Positions 1-6,141 of a stretch of 9,084 nt of DNA are shown in pieces. The notes beneath the pieces are model-generated. The model was not told where the DNA came from and did no database searches. It was given only the letters and a program-made list of their open reading frames with translations. The stretch comes from an uncultured Kiritimatiellota bacterium (lineage in GTDB: Bacteria > Verrucomicrobiota > Kiritimatiellia > RFP12 > UBA1067), in NCBI GenBank assembly GCA_934654805.1, contig CAKUGW010000122.1:1-9084 (forward strand), in the 5' to 3' direction. How positions within the stretch are numbered: the first letter of the stretch is position 1; every line of letters begins with the position of its first letter. The position numbers were made by a program, and so were the translations under genes.

Positions 1-14
1 GTGCTTGACCGCAT
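1..14 (-). CDS. start of an unidentified gene downstream of dnaG (partial)
   Basis: An ATG at 14-12 on the minus strand opens a frame that runs off the left edge of the window; only about four codons (MRSS) are visible. The start is supported by a strong Shine-Dalgarno sequence, AAAGGAG, at 26-20, five bases upstream. The gene is co-oriented with dnaG and begins 77 nt after the dnaG stop, so it may be in the same operon. In many bacteria the gene following dnaG is the primary sigma factor rpoD. That is a positional expectation only, and nothing in the four residues confirms it. Confidence 0.45.
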
Positions 15-19
15 GCAGT

Positions 20-26
20 CTCCTTT
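20..26 (-). promoter_or_regulatory. Shine-Dalgarno sequence of the partial gene at the left edge
   Basis: AAAGGAG read on the minus strand, with a five-base spacer (ACTGC) before ATG. It is the main evidence that a real gene begins here. It contrasts with the Shine-Dalgarno-free start of dnaG just upstream. Confidence 0.55.
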
Positions 27-32
27 CTGTCC

Positions 33-63
33 CTGCTATCGCCGCGATGGGGTCCCATTGCAG
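33..63. repeat. inverted-repeat structure between dnaG and the next gene
   Basis: The arms CTGC (33-36) and GCAG (60-63) enclose two nested palindromes, ATCGC-c-GCGAT (38-48) and ATGGG-gt-CCCAT (47-58). The two overlap, so only one could fold at a time with the outer stem. The structure lies after the dnaG stop and before the Shine-Dalgarno sequence of the next gene. It could act as an attenuator, an RNA-processing site or a weak terminator. No T-run follows it on the minus strand, so a classical intrinsic terminator is unlikely. Confidence 0.3.
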
Positions 64-91
64 AAAAATGTCGATAACTCACCGCCCGTAG

Positions 92-2056
92 TCACTTGCC
101 CCTGCACGCCAGGCAGTCCGCATATCCCCGAACCAGTTCCTTGACGGTGTGCCACCGGACGGACGCGAGACGCTTCACGTCCAGCGACAGCCGCATCCGC
201 TCCGTTTCCGCTGCCGCGTCCCCGACGGCGGGCAGCGCGCCGCGCCGGCGCTTCAGCGACTCGATCCACAGCGCGCGCACGAAGTCCTGCAGGATGTCCG
301 TCGCCGAGAGCGCGCTCGCCTGCGACCGGTCGGACGCAAGCCAGATCGCGCCGAACCACGTGCGCGCCTGCGCGGGCAGCGCGGCCTCAAACGCCGCGAA
401 GAGGTCTTCGCCCTTCGCGCACTCCTGTCGCCACGTCTCGACGAAACGCACCGTGAAGTCGTGCGTGAAGACGGACGGCGGCAGGAACTCGCCCAGCATC
501 CCGTCCAGCGTGCGGTCATACTCGTGCGCGAGCAGGAACGAGCAGAGCGCGCGTTCCTTCGGGGGCGGCGGCAGGGCCGTCGCCGCATCCTGTCCCGGCA
601 GCGGCGCGTCCGCCGTGCCGCCGTCTTCTGCCGGCGCCAGGGCGTCGGCGCGCCCGGCGCCGTCGGGCGCCTCGCCGTCGAAGTCGTCCGCGTCGGCGAA
701 ACCGTCGCCCGGCGCCGGCGCGGCGCGCGGCATGCGCTTCGGCTTCGCCTGGACCTTGCCGAGCTCGTCGGCGAGCGCCGCCGTCGGCAGCCCCAGGAGC
801 TTTGCCGCCTCGCCCGTCATCGCGGCCTTCAGCACCTCGTTCGGGCACGTGGCGATCGTCGCCAGGATCTCGCGCGTGATGCGCGCGACCGCATCGACCG
901 AGCCGGGATCGCGCTCCTTCGCGCGCTCGGCCCGCACCTGGAAGGACATGATCGACTCGGCGTCGTCGAGCAGCCGCCGGAACTCCTCCGCCGGATGCGT
1001 CCGCAGGAACGAGTCGGGATCGTCCCCGCCCGGCAGCGAGACGACGCGCACGGGCAGCTCCGCCGCGAGGCAGAGCCGCGCGGACTTCACCGTCGCCGCG
1101 TGCCCCGCGCCGTCGTCGTCGTAGACGAGCGTCACGAGGTCGGCGACCTTGCGCAGCATCGCCACGTGCTCTTCGGTGAACGCCGTGCCCTGCCCCGCGA
1201 CGGCGTTCGGGAAGCCGCGCGTCTGCAGGCGGATGCAGTCGATCTGCCCTTCGCAGACGATGACCTCGTGGCTCTTCTTGTCCTGCGCGATCGCGCGCAT
1301 GGCCTTGTCGAAGCCGTAGAGGATGCGCTTCTTGCTGAAGACGGGCGTCTCGGGCGAGTTCACGTACTTGCCGGAGTTCTTCGACGCGACGAGCTGCCGC
1401 CCGGAATAGCCGACGACCCGCCCCTGCCTGTCGCGGATCGCGAACATGAGCCGCCCGCCGAAGCGGTGGTAGCCGAGGTCGCCGGGACGGCTGCCGCGCT
1501 TGATGACGCCCGCCGCCTCCAGTTCCTCCGGCGTGTACCTGTACTTTTCCGCCCACGTGAGGATGTGCGCGACGCCGGCCGGCGCATAGCCGATCTGGTA
1601 GGCCTCCTGGATTTCGGGGCCGAGCTCGCGTTCCGCCAGGTAGGCGCGCGCCCGCGCGGCCTCCTTCGTCTTCAGGAGGCAGCGGTGGTAGAACTGCGTC
1701 AGCTCCGCCAAGAGCGCATAGAGCCGCCTGCGCCGCCCGGCGGTCGGGTCTTCCGCCTCCTCGATCTTGACGCCGCACCGGTCGGCGAGCTTCTTCACCG
1801 CCTCGACGAACGTAAGGCCGTCCATCTTCTCGACGAACTTGATCGCGTCCCCGCTCTCGCCGCAGCCGAAGCAGTGGTAGTAGCCCTTCGCGTCGTTGAT
1901 GTTGAAGCTCGGCGTCTTCTCGTGGTGGAAGGGGCAGCACGCCTTCTTGGACGTGCCCGCGACCCTGACGGCGATGCCGTACGAGGCGATGAGATCCGAG
2001 AGGTCAGTCCGCGCCTTGATCTCCTCGACCGTCGATTCTGTGATGCCCTTCGCCAT
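92..2056 (-). CDS. dnaG: DNA primase DnaG
   Basis: A 654-residue bacterial primase, which synthesises RNA primers at the replication fork in partnership with the DnaB helicase. The N-terminal CHC2 zinc domain has ligands C41, H44, C62 and C65 (CPFH and CFGC), at almost the same positions as in E. coli DnaG. The central RNA-polymerase core and TOPRIM domain show EGQID with catalytic E269 and the DxDxAG metal site as D313-D-D315-G-A-G. The linker at about 437-500 is rich in Ala, Pro and Asp. The C-terminal part (about 500-654) is divergent and matches in position the helicase-binding domain. An in-frame ATG at 2068 would add four residues, but it overlaps the last base of the TATAAT box. The ATG at 2056 (MAKGITES) is therefore the likely start. 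No Shine-Dalgarno sequence precedes it. Identification is secure. Confidence 0.96.
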   Translation of the reverse strand: MAKGITESTVEEIKARTDLSDLIASYGIAVRVAGTSKKACCPFHHEKTPSFNINDAKGYYHCFGCGESGDAIKFVEKMDGLTFVEAVKKLADRCGVKIEEAEDPTAGRRRRLYALLAELTQFYHRCLLKTKEAARARAYLAERELGPEIQEAYQIGYAPAGVAHILTWAEKYRYTPEELEAAGVIKRGSRPGDLGYHRFGGRLMFAIRDRQGRVVGYSGRQLVASKNSGKYVNSPETPVFSKKRILYGFDKAMRAIAQDKKSHEVIVCEGQIDCIRLQTRGFPNAVAGQGTAFTEEHVAMLRKVADLVTLVYDDDGAGHAATVKSARLCLAAELPVRVVSLPGGDDPDSFLRTHPAEEFRRLLDDAESIMSFQVRAERAKERDPGSVDAVARITREILATIATCPNEVLKAAMTGEAAKLLGLPTAALADELGKVQAKPKRMPRAAPAPGDGFADADDFDGEAPDGAGRADALAPAEDGGTADAPLPGQDAATALPPPPKERALCSFLLAHEYDRTLDGMLGEFLPPSVFTHDFTVRFVETWRQECAKGEDLFAAFEAALPAQARTWFGAIWLASDRSQASALSATDILQDFVRALWIESLKRRRGALPAVGDAAAETERMRLSLDVKRLASVRWHTVKELVRGYADCLACRGK

Positions 2057-2066
2057 GTGGCCGCAC

Positions 2067-2077
2067 ATTATACCAAA
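2067..2077 (-). promoter_or_regulatory. extended -10 promoter of dnaG (TTTGGTATAAT)
   Basis: On the minus strand TTTGGTATAAT ends at 2067. It contains a perfect TATAAT preceded by TGG, fitting the TGn extended -10 element. Only ten bases separate it from the dnaG ATG at 2056, so transcription would begin near 2060 and leave a leader of about four bases. A weak -35 candidate, TTGTCC (2097-2092), lies 19 bp upstream of the -10, inside the end of the Smr-like gene. The same 11-mer occurs at 5052-5062 and 6810-6820. Confidence 0.8.
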
Positions 2078-2083
2078 TCGCCC

Positions 2084-2422
2084 TCACACCCGGACAAAGA
2101 CAACGCCCGGATTGGGCGAACGGTGATAGCGCGCGGGAATCGACGCGGCATCGGGGAACGAGAGGAACTGCTCGGAGAAGATGTCGCCCGCGTATTCGCC
2201 ATCGAGGAAGCCCCGAATGTGGTTCTGCCGCCGATAGGTTCGGCAGACGGCGAGGATGGCGGACTTGATGCGGCTCGTGCCGCCGCTCGACCCATAGCCC
2301 GTCACGACGGCAAAGAGCTTCGGCCCGCCGCCGCGCGCACGCGAGACGATCCGCGCGAATCTCGCCAGCGCGTCATCCGCCTTCATGCCGCGCTCGTGCA
2401 GGTCGTATTCGGGAATGTCCAT
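2084..2422 (-). CDS. stand-alone Smr-like domain protein
   Basis: A 112-residue protein resembling the small MutS-related (Smr) domain. It has an N-terminal DLH motif (D7-L8-H9) and a helix, then a strand leading to a glycine-rich TGYGSSGGTSRIK loop at 41-53, which corresponds to the HGxGtG loop of Smr. It ends in a hydrophobic strand (GVVFVRV). Smr domains act as nucleases or nucleic-acid-binding modules in MutS2 and in stand-alone proteins. Here the usual HGxG histidine is Thr (T41), and about 25 residues between the loop and the last strand (around GFLDGEYAGDIFSEQF) are not typical. ATG 2422 is chosen because it starts directly at the domain and leaves 28 nt after the upstream stop. An upstream GTG at 2473 would overlap that gene. 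No convincing Shine-Dalgarno is seen. It is probably the last gene of the rhaB transcription unit. Family assignment is moderate and the substrate is unknown. Confidence 0.72.
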   Translation of the reverse strand: MDIPEYDLHERGMKADDALARFARIVSRARGGGPKLFAVVTGYGSSGGTSRIKSAILAVCRTYRRQNHIRGFLDGEYAGDIFSEQFLSFPDAASIPARYHRSPNPGVVFVRV

Positions 2423-2450
2423 GCCGTTGCCGCGCGAAACGCCCCATTCG

Positions 2451-3596
2451 TCAGGCCGAGGCCGCGACGGCACACGCCCGGCCATGCGTGCCCTTCACGA
2501 CGCCGCGCGTGAAGAAGAAGAGCTCCTTCGGATCGAAGCCGGGCTTGTTGTGGATGTCGACGTGGCTCGCGAAGTCCGGCGCCTCGCGGCGATCCGTCCA
2601 CCACTCGTAGCCGCACCAGCGCCCCGGCTTCGCGAGGAGGAGCACCGCGTCGTTCGTCGCGCGCAGCAGCCCGTCGCCCGGCACGTCGTAGCCGCCCGTC
2701 GCGAGCAGGGCCTTCGCCGCCCGTTCGCGCGCCGAGCCGTAGACGAGGCAGAACGCGTGGTCGCAGAGCGCGAACGCCGTCGACTGGTAGAAGTCGGGAT
2801 AGGAGAGCCCGCCGACCGTCCGCGTCCTGAAGAAGCCTTCGCGGCGCAGCGTCACGTTCGGCTGAACGGGCGCGTCCGTGACGTCCGTGATCTCGTAGTC
2901 GCCCGACACCTTCAGGTCGCAGCCGCGCCGCTGGCAGATGTCCGCCAGGCGCTCGAGCTGGCGGCGGAGCTCCCGCAGCGCGGCTTTCGCCGCCGGCGAG
3001 TCGGGGCCGCACTTCTGCGCGGCGTAGTCGAGCGTCGGCAGGTAGAGGTACGCCTCGTCCACGTCCTGCACGTTCGTCATCTCCTCGAAGTAGGAGATGC
3101 ACGTCCGCCCGACCTTCGGCGAGGCGAGCGGCCCCCAGTAGCGCCAGAGGGGGAACGCCCCGCAGCGCTTGCGCAGGACGTCCGCGAGCCCCGTCGGCTG
3201 CGTGTAGCAGCTCATGACCATGCCGCCGCCGTGCCTGTGGATCGGCGCGGGCGAGAGGATGAGGTCGAGGTCTTCGCCGAGCGACTGCTGGAAGAAGAAC
3301 ATGCCGAACCGCTCGCCCGCCGCGCGGCGGTCGGCCCAGACGCGCCGCCCCTTCACGAGCCGTGCGCTCTGCTCCCAGAAGAGCGGCTTCCGCAGCGTCT
3401 CCGACCAGTAGGCGTTCGAGACCATGCCGTGTTCGGCGGGCGACAGGCCCGTCCGCAGCGTCGCCTGCGCGACGCACGTGACGGCCGGGAAGACGCTCGG
3501 CCGCGGCGCGAACTTCAGGCCCGCCATCCCGGTCAGCCCGTTGCGCGCCAGGAGATTCCAGCCGAGCCCGGCGGCGATGACGTTCAGCCTTTTCAT
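2451..3596 (-). CDS. alkaline-phosphatase-superfamily protein (type I phosphodiesterase/nucleotide pyrophosphatase-like)
   Basis: A 381-residue protein that looks cytoplasmic, with no clear signal peptide. The segment PSVFPAVTCVAQATLRTGLSPAEHGMVSN matches the region around the catalytic Thr of nucleotide pyrophosphatases/phosphodiesterases and places the nucleophile at T40. Later landmarks are YLPTLDYAAQKCGPDS (D190), SGDYEIT (D233) and DIHNKPGFDPKELFF (D347, H349), which occur in family order. Several metal-ligand positions differ from classical NPPs. The first Asp is replaced (AAGL, residue A9, where DGL is usual), the His after D190 is Gln (Q194), and the Asp-His pair reads Asp-Tyr (D233-Y234). 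From memory, similar LDYxxQ and S(D/E)Y patterns occur in a bacterial subfamily that includes EboF-type proteins, so this may be subfamily character rather than decay. The gene starts 24 nt after rhaB in the same direction, so co-transcription is likely. Its substrate is unknown. Confidence 0.8.
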   Translation of the reverse strand: MKRLNVIAAGLGWNLLARNGLTGMAGLKFAPRPSVFPAVTCVAQATLRTGLSPAEHGMVSNAYWSETLRKPLFWEQSARLVKGRRVWADRRAAGERFGMFFFQQSLGEDLDLILSPAPIHRHGGGMVMSCYTQPTGLADVLRKRCGAFPLWRYWGPLASPKVGRTCISYFEEMTNVQDVDEAYLYLPTLDYAAQKCGPDSPAAKAALRELRRQLERLADICQRRGCDLKVSGDYEITDVTDAPVQPNVTLRREGFFRTRTVGGLSYPDFYQSTAFALCDHAFCLVYGSARERAAKALLATGGYDVPGDGLLRATNDAVLLLAKPGRWCGYEWWTDRREAPDFASHVDIHNKPGFDPKELFFFTRGVVKGTHGRACAVAASA

Positions 3597-3620
3597 CGGA
3601 TGCCCGCTTCTGCCTTGGAC

Positions 3621-5042
3621 CTATCGCACGATGGCGGCGCGGGCAGCGGCGAGGCCGTCGAACTCCCCGGCGGCGATCATCTGCACGATGAGGTTGCCGA
3701 TGGCCGTGCCCTCCGTCGGGCCCGCGAAGACCTCCAGCCCCGTCGCCTCGGCCGTGAGCGCGTTGAGGTAGAGGTCCTTCGAGCCGCCGCCGACGATGTT
3801 GACCGACGTGTACGTCACGCCCGTGATCTCGGAGAGGTTGCGGATCGCGTCCGCATAGCACTCGGCGAGCGACCGGTAGACGCACTGCATGAGCTCGCCC
3901 ACCGTCGCCGGGGGCGTCCCCTCCGCCGCAGCCGCCGCGAGCACTTCGCCGACCATCGACTTCGGGTTGAGGAACCGCGCGTCGTTGACGTCGATCGTGA
4001 GGCGGTAGTCGCTCGCCCCGCGCGCGCTCATCTCCAGGTCGGCGAAGGAGTACTTCCTCCCCTTCTCGTAGTCGGACAGGGCCTTCAGGGCCTCGATCGT
4101 CTCGTCACGCTCCTTGCCCTCGACGTAGCTCACGCCGTTCAGCTCGCGGCGGATGGACTGGATCATCCAGAGCCCCATGATGTTCTTGAGGAAGCGGTAG
4201 CGACCCCACGCGCCGCCCTCGTTCGTGAAGTTCGCCTCGCGCGCGGCCTTCGTCGTGATCGGCGCGGCGTTCTCGACGCCGAGCAGCGACCACGTGCCGC
4301 TCGACAGGTAGACGGCCCTGTCGTCGCGCGCCGGGACGGCGAGATACGCCGAGCCCGTGTCGTGCATCGCCGGCAGGACGACCTTGACGCCCCTGTAGGC
4401 GCCGACCGTCGCGCCCGGCATCTCCAGCTTGCCGAAGAGCCGCGTCGGCAGGCCGAGCCGCGCGATGAGGTCGAAGTCCCAGTCCTTCTTCGCCGCGTCG
4501 AGCAGCGCCGTCGTCGAGGAGTCGGTGTACTCGTGGACGATCTTCCCCGTGAGCGCGTAGTTGATGTACTCCGGCACGGTCAGGAAGTGCGCGGCCTGCG
4601 CCAGCTGCTCCGGATGCTCCTTCTTCAGCGCCCAGAGCTGGTAGATCGTGTTGTACGGGGCCTTCTGGAGCCCGACGCGCCGGTAGAGGTCGGCGAAGGA
4701 GATGACTTCGGCCTCGATCTCCTCGGCCGCGCCCTGCGTGCGCGCGTCGCGGTAGGCGACCGTGTCGCCCACGATCTGCCCCCGCTCGTCCAGCAGGACG
4801 AAGTCGACGCCCCACGTGTCGAGGCCGATCGACTCGACCGGCCCCTTCGCGAGCGCCGCGTCGATGCCGGCCTTGACGGACGCGACAAGCCGCTCGATGT
4901 CCCAGCAGTCGTGGCCGTTGCGCACGACCTGCGCGTTGTCGAAGCGGTAGACCTCCTCAAGGGCGATCTTCCCGTTCTCGACCCTGCCGAGGATGTGCCG
5001 TCCCGAAGACGCGCCGATGTCAATTGCAAGATAGTTTCTCAT
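3621..5042 (-). CDS. rhaB: rhamnulokinase (FGGY carbohydrate kinase)
   Basis: A 473-residue FGGY-family kinase, close to the 489 residues of E. coli RhaB. It would phosphorylate L-rhamnulose to L-rhamnulose 1-phosphate in cytoplasmic L-rhamnose catabolism. Diagnostic segments are the N-terminal phosphate-binding DIGASSGR (8-15), GLDTWGVDF (D80), MHDTGSA with the predicted catalytic base D228, SSGTWSLLG, and the C-terminal nucleotide-binding NIVGGGSKDLYLN and PTEGTAIGN. HDTGSA and SSGTWSLLG favour rhamnulokinase over xylulo- or glycerol kinases, though a related deoxy-sugar such as L-fuculose cannot be fully excluded. The start at 5042 (MRNYLAIDIG) is fixed by the homology and by a promoter only nine bases upstream. 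Upstream in-frame codons would lie within or before that promoter. No rhamnose isomerase, aldolase, transporter or regulator is in the window. Confidence 0.9.
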   Translation of the reverse strand: MRNYLAIDIGASSGRHILGRVENGKIALEEVYRFDNAQVVRNGHDCWDIERLVASVKAGIDAALAKGPVESIGLDTWGVDFVLLDERGQIVGDTVAYRDARTQGAAEEIEAEVISFADLYRRVGLQKAPYNTIYQLWALKKEHPEQLAQAAHFLTVPEYINYALTGKIVHEYTDSSTTALLDAAKKDWDFDLIARLGLPTRLFGKLEMPGATVGAYRGVKVVLPAMHDTGSAYLAVPARDDRAVYLSSGTWSLLGVENAAPITTKAAREANFTNEGGAWGRYRFLKNIMGLWMIQSIRRELNGVSYVEGKERDETIEALKALSDYEKGRKYSFADLEMSARGASDYRLTIDVNDARFLNPKSMVGEVLAAAAAEGTPPATVGELMQCVYRSLAECYADAIRNLSEITGVTYTSVNIVGGGSKDLYLNALTAEATGLEVFAGPTEGTAIGNLIVQMIAAGEFDGLAAARAAIVR

Positions 5043-5051
5043 TTGCGGGTT

Positions 5052-5062
5052 ATTATACCAAA
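5052..5062 (-). promoter_or_regulatory. extended -10 promoter of rhaB (TTTGGTATAAT)
   Basis: The second exact copy of the 11-mer, here within an AT-rich stretch (GAATTTTTGGTATAAT). The TATAAT box (5057-5052) is nine bases from the rhaB ATG. The expected transcription start is near 5045, giving a leader of about three bases and no room for a Shine-Dalgarno sequence. No good -35 box is visible. An imperfect palindrome, TTTCCG-atgtg-CGGTGAA, lies just upstream (about 5065-5082) and could be an operator, but the support is weak. Confidence 0.8.
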
Positions 5063-5172
5063 AATTCACCGCACATCGGAAAGCATCCTTATCTCGATTT
5101 CTGACGCGCCACGGACTTTCTCCGCGCTCCCAACCGCGTCCGCCCCCGTCGGCAGGGCGCATCGCCCCGCGA

Positions 5173-5208
5173 CCGCCGTCCGAACGCCGCGCACGGCGAG
5201 GACGGCGG
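5173..5208 (-). terminator. GC-rich stem-loop after the esterase gene
   Basis: A two-part hairpin beginning two bases after the stop codon of the alpha/beta hydrolase gene. The outer 9 bp stem pairs 5173-5181 (CCGCCGTCC) with 5200-5208 (GGACGGCGG). The inner 5 bp stem pairs CGCCG (5185-5189) with CGGCG (5194-5198) around a four-base loop. The position and strength suit an operon end or a 3' mRNA-stabilising structure. No T-run follows on the minus strand, so it is not a canonical intrinsic terminator. The remaining sequence up to the rhaB promoter (5063-5172) shows no gene. Confidence 0.5.
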
Positions 5209-5210
5209 CG

Positions 5211-5819
5211 TCAGAAGACGCCCAGTTCGCGAATCGCGGGAATCAGCACGTGGTGGACAAGCTCCGCGTTGAGGCGGTGCCCGCCGTGGAAAAGCCGCGA
5301 GCAGCCGGGGTAGTGCCGCTCGAACGTCGCGCGCTCCGGCAGGCAGATCGCGTCCTCGTCGCCGAAAAGCCCGTGGCAGAAGAGCCGGTCGACCTCGTCG
5401 ACGCCGTCGAACTGCCGCGCCTCCATCTCCTCGAAGTGGCGCACGGTGTCCTTCGTCACGTGGAACTCCATCGCACCGTCCTGCCGCCGGTTGAGCCACT
5501 TGTGCCTGCCGACGTGCAGGATGTCGTACTTCTTCGAGAGCGTGAAGCACGGGTTCACGCAGATGCGCTCGAAGCCGTGGAACTGCTGGGCGTACATCGC
5601 GCCCATCGACGTGCCGACGATGAGCGCGGGCTGGTCCTTCGCGACGAGCGCCTTCAGCATCGGCAGGGCCTCCGCCGGATCGACCGGGATGTCGGGCGCG
5701 ACGACCTTCACGCGGTCATGCGCCCCCGTGCCGAGGAACTCGCGGCGCAGGATCTCGACCGTGCCGCTCGCGCCGGACGAGGCGAAGCCGTGCAGATAGA
5801 GGATCTCGCGGCTCGTCAT
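5211..5819 (-). CDS. YqiA/YcfP-like alpha/beta-fold hydrolase (predicted esterase)
   Basis: A 202-residue single-domain alpha/beta hydrolase. The N-terminal ILYLHGFASSG (H10-G11) gives the oxyanion region. GTSMGA contains the nucleophile S71 in a GxSxG-type elbow, GDED provides the acid (D154 or D156), and FHGGHRL provides the catalytic H181. Length, motif spacing and the LYLHGF/GTSMGA signature fit the YqiA/UPF0227 esterase family, whose members hydrolyse short acyl esters in vitro and have poorly known physiological substrates. The start ATG (5819-5817) overlaps the stop of the preceding small gene as ATGA, indicating translational coupling. A GGGGGAG Shine-Dalgarno lies five bases upstream. 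The frame is open further upstream, but that extension covers the neighbouring gene and lacks homology. It is probably the last gene of the unit that starts at 6803. Confidence 0.85.
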   Translation of the reverse strand: MTSREILYLHGFASSGASGTVEILRREFLGTGAHDRVKVVAPDIPVDPAEALPMLKALVAKDQPALIVGTSMGAMYAQQFHGFERICVNPCFTLSKKYDILHVGRHKWLNRRQDGAMEFHVTKDTVRHFEEMEARQFDGVDEVDRLFCHGLFGDEDAICLPERATFERHYPGCSRLFHGGHRLNAELVHHVLIPAIRELGVF

Positions 5820-6127
5820 GGCGTCTCCCCCGAAAGGCGGCCGAGGAGCCGGACGGCCGCCGCCGTGACGTCGTTCGTCCCGGCGAGCCAGCGCCCGTCG
5901 GGACGCTGCGCCGAGACGAGGCGGATCGCCGCGTCCGTCGCCGTCAGGCCGTTCGTCTCGTACTGCCGCGCGAAATCCGCCATCGCCGCCGTCCAGGCGT
6001 TCGTCGCGGACGCGGCCGCGCGCGCCCGCGCGTGGTCGACCTCGTTCTGCACGCTCGGCTCCAGCACGTCGGGGCTGACCGTCGGCTGGGCGGTCAGCGT
6101 CACGGAAAGCAGCCATCCACACCACAT
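5816..6127 (-). CDS. small exported protein with a QxxDGxW motif, function unknown
   Basis: A 103-residue protein of unrecognised function. The N-terminus (MWCGWLLSVTLTAQ) is short and hydrophobic, consistent with a minimal signal peptide or membrane anchor. The middle (about 24-58) is Ala-rich and predicted helical. The C-terminal half contains AAIRLVSAQRPDGRW followed by TAAAVRLLGRL (Q74 to W80 and on). This reads like one repeat of the terpenoid cyclase/prenyltransferase alpha-alpha toroid, whose repeats carry QxxDGxW. A single repeat cannot form the toroid, so the resemblance may reflect a fragment or convergence. The start is supported by AAGGGGG at 6141-6135, seven bases upstream. The gene begins 13 nt after the HAD phosphatase stop and ends in an ATGA overlap with the esterase gene, so all three are probably one operon. 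Confidence 0.65.
   Translation of the reverse strand: MWCGWLLSVTLTAQPTVSPDVLEPSVQNEVDHARARAAASATNAWTAAMADFARQYETNGLTATDAAIRLVSAQRPDGRWLAGTNDVTAAAVRLLGRLSGETP
5825..5831 (-). promoter_or_regulatory. Shine-Dalgarno sequence deciding the esterase start
   Basis: GGGGGAG on the minus strand, five bases before the ATG at 5819. Together with the ATGA overlap and the onset of the ILYLHGF homology, it selects this start over the longer open frame. Confidence 0.55.
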
Positions 6128-6134
6128 GATCCGG

Positions 6135-6141
6135 CCCCCTT
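6135..6141 (-). promoter_or_regulatory. Shine-Dalgarno sequence of the small exported protein gene
   Basis: AAGGGGG on the minus strand, overlapping the TGA stop of the HAD phosphatase gene and seven bases before the ATG at 6127. It supports this short gene being translated and coupled to the upstream gene. Confidence 0.55.

Noticed and set aside
68..80. TTATCGACA read on the minus strand, close to a DnaA box (TTATCCACA)
   Set aside because: There is one copy with a mismatch at a conserved position, with no cluster of boxes and no AT-rich unwinding region. It is not evidence for an origin.
149..2512. A 787-codon plus-strand open frame opposite dnaG
   Set aside because: It has the same antisense composition artefact. 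dnaG on the other strand is certain, and the plus-strand product shows no domains or ribosome-binding site.
5065..5082. Imperfect palindrome TTTCCG-atgtg-CGGTGAA upstream of rhaB as a rhamnose-regulator operator
   Set aside because: The symmetry is poor, there is a single copy, no regulator gene is in view and no known consensus matches. It is mentioned only as a weak possibility.
5089..5550. Minus-strand open frame of 153 codons spanning the end of the esterase gene and the rhaB upstream region
   Set aside because: It is an out-of-frame shadow of the esterase gene with Arg/Ala-rich low-complexity translation and no homology.
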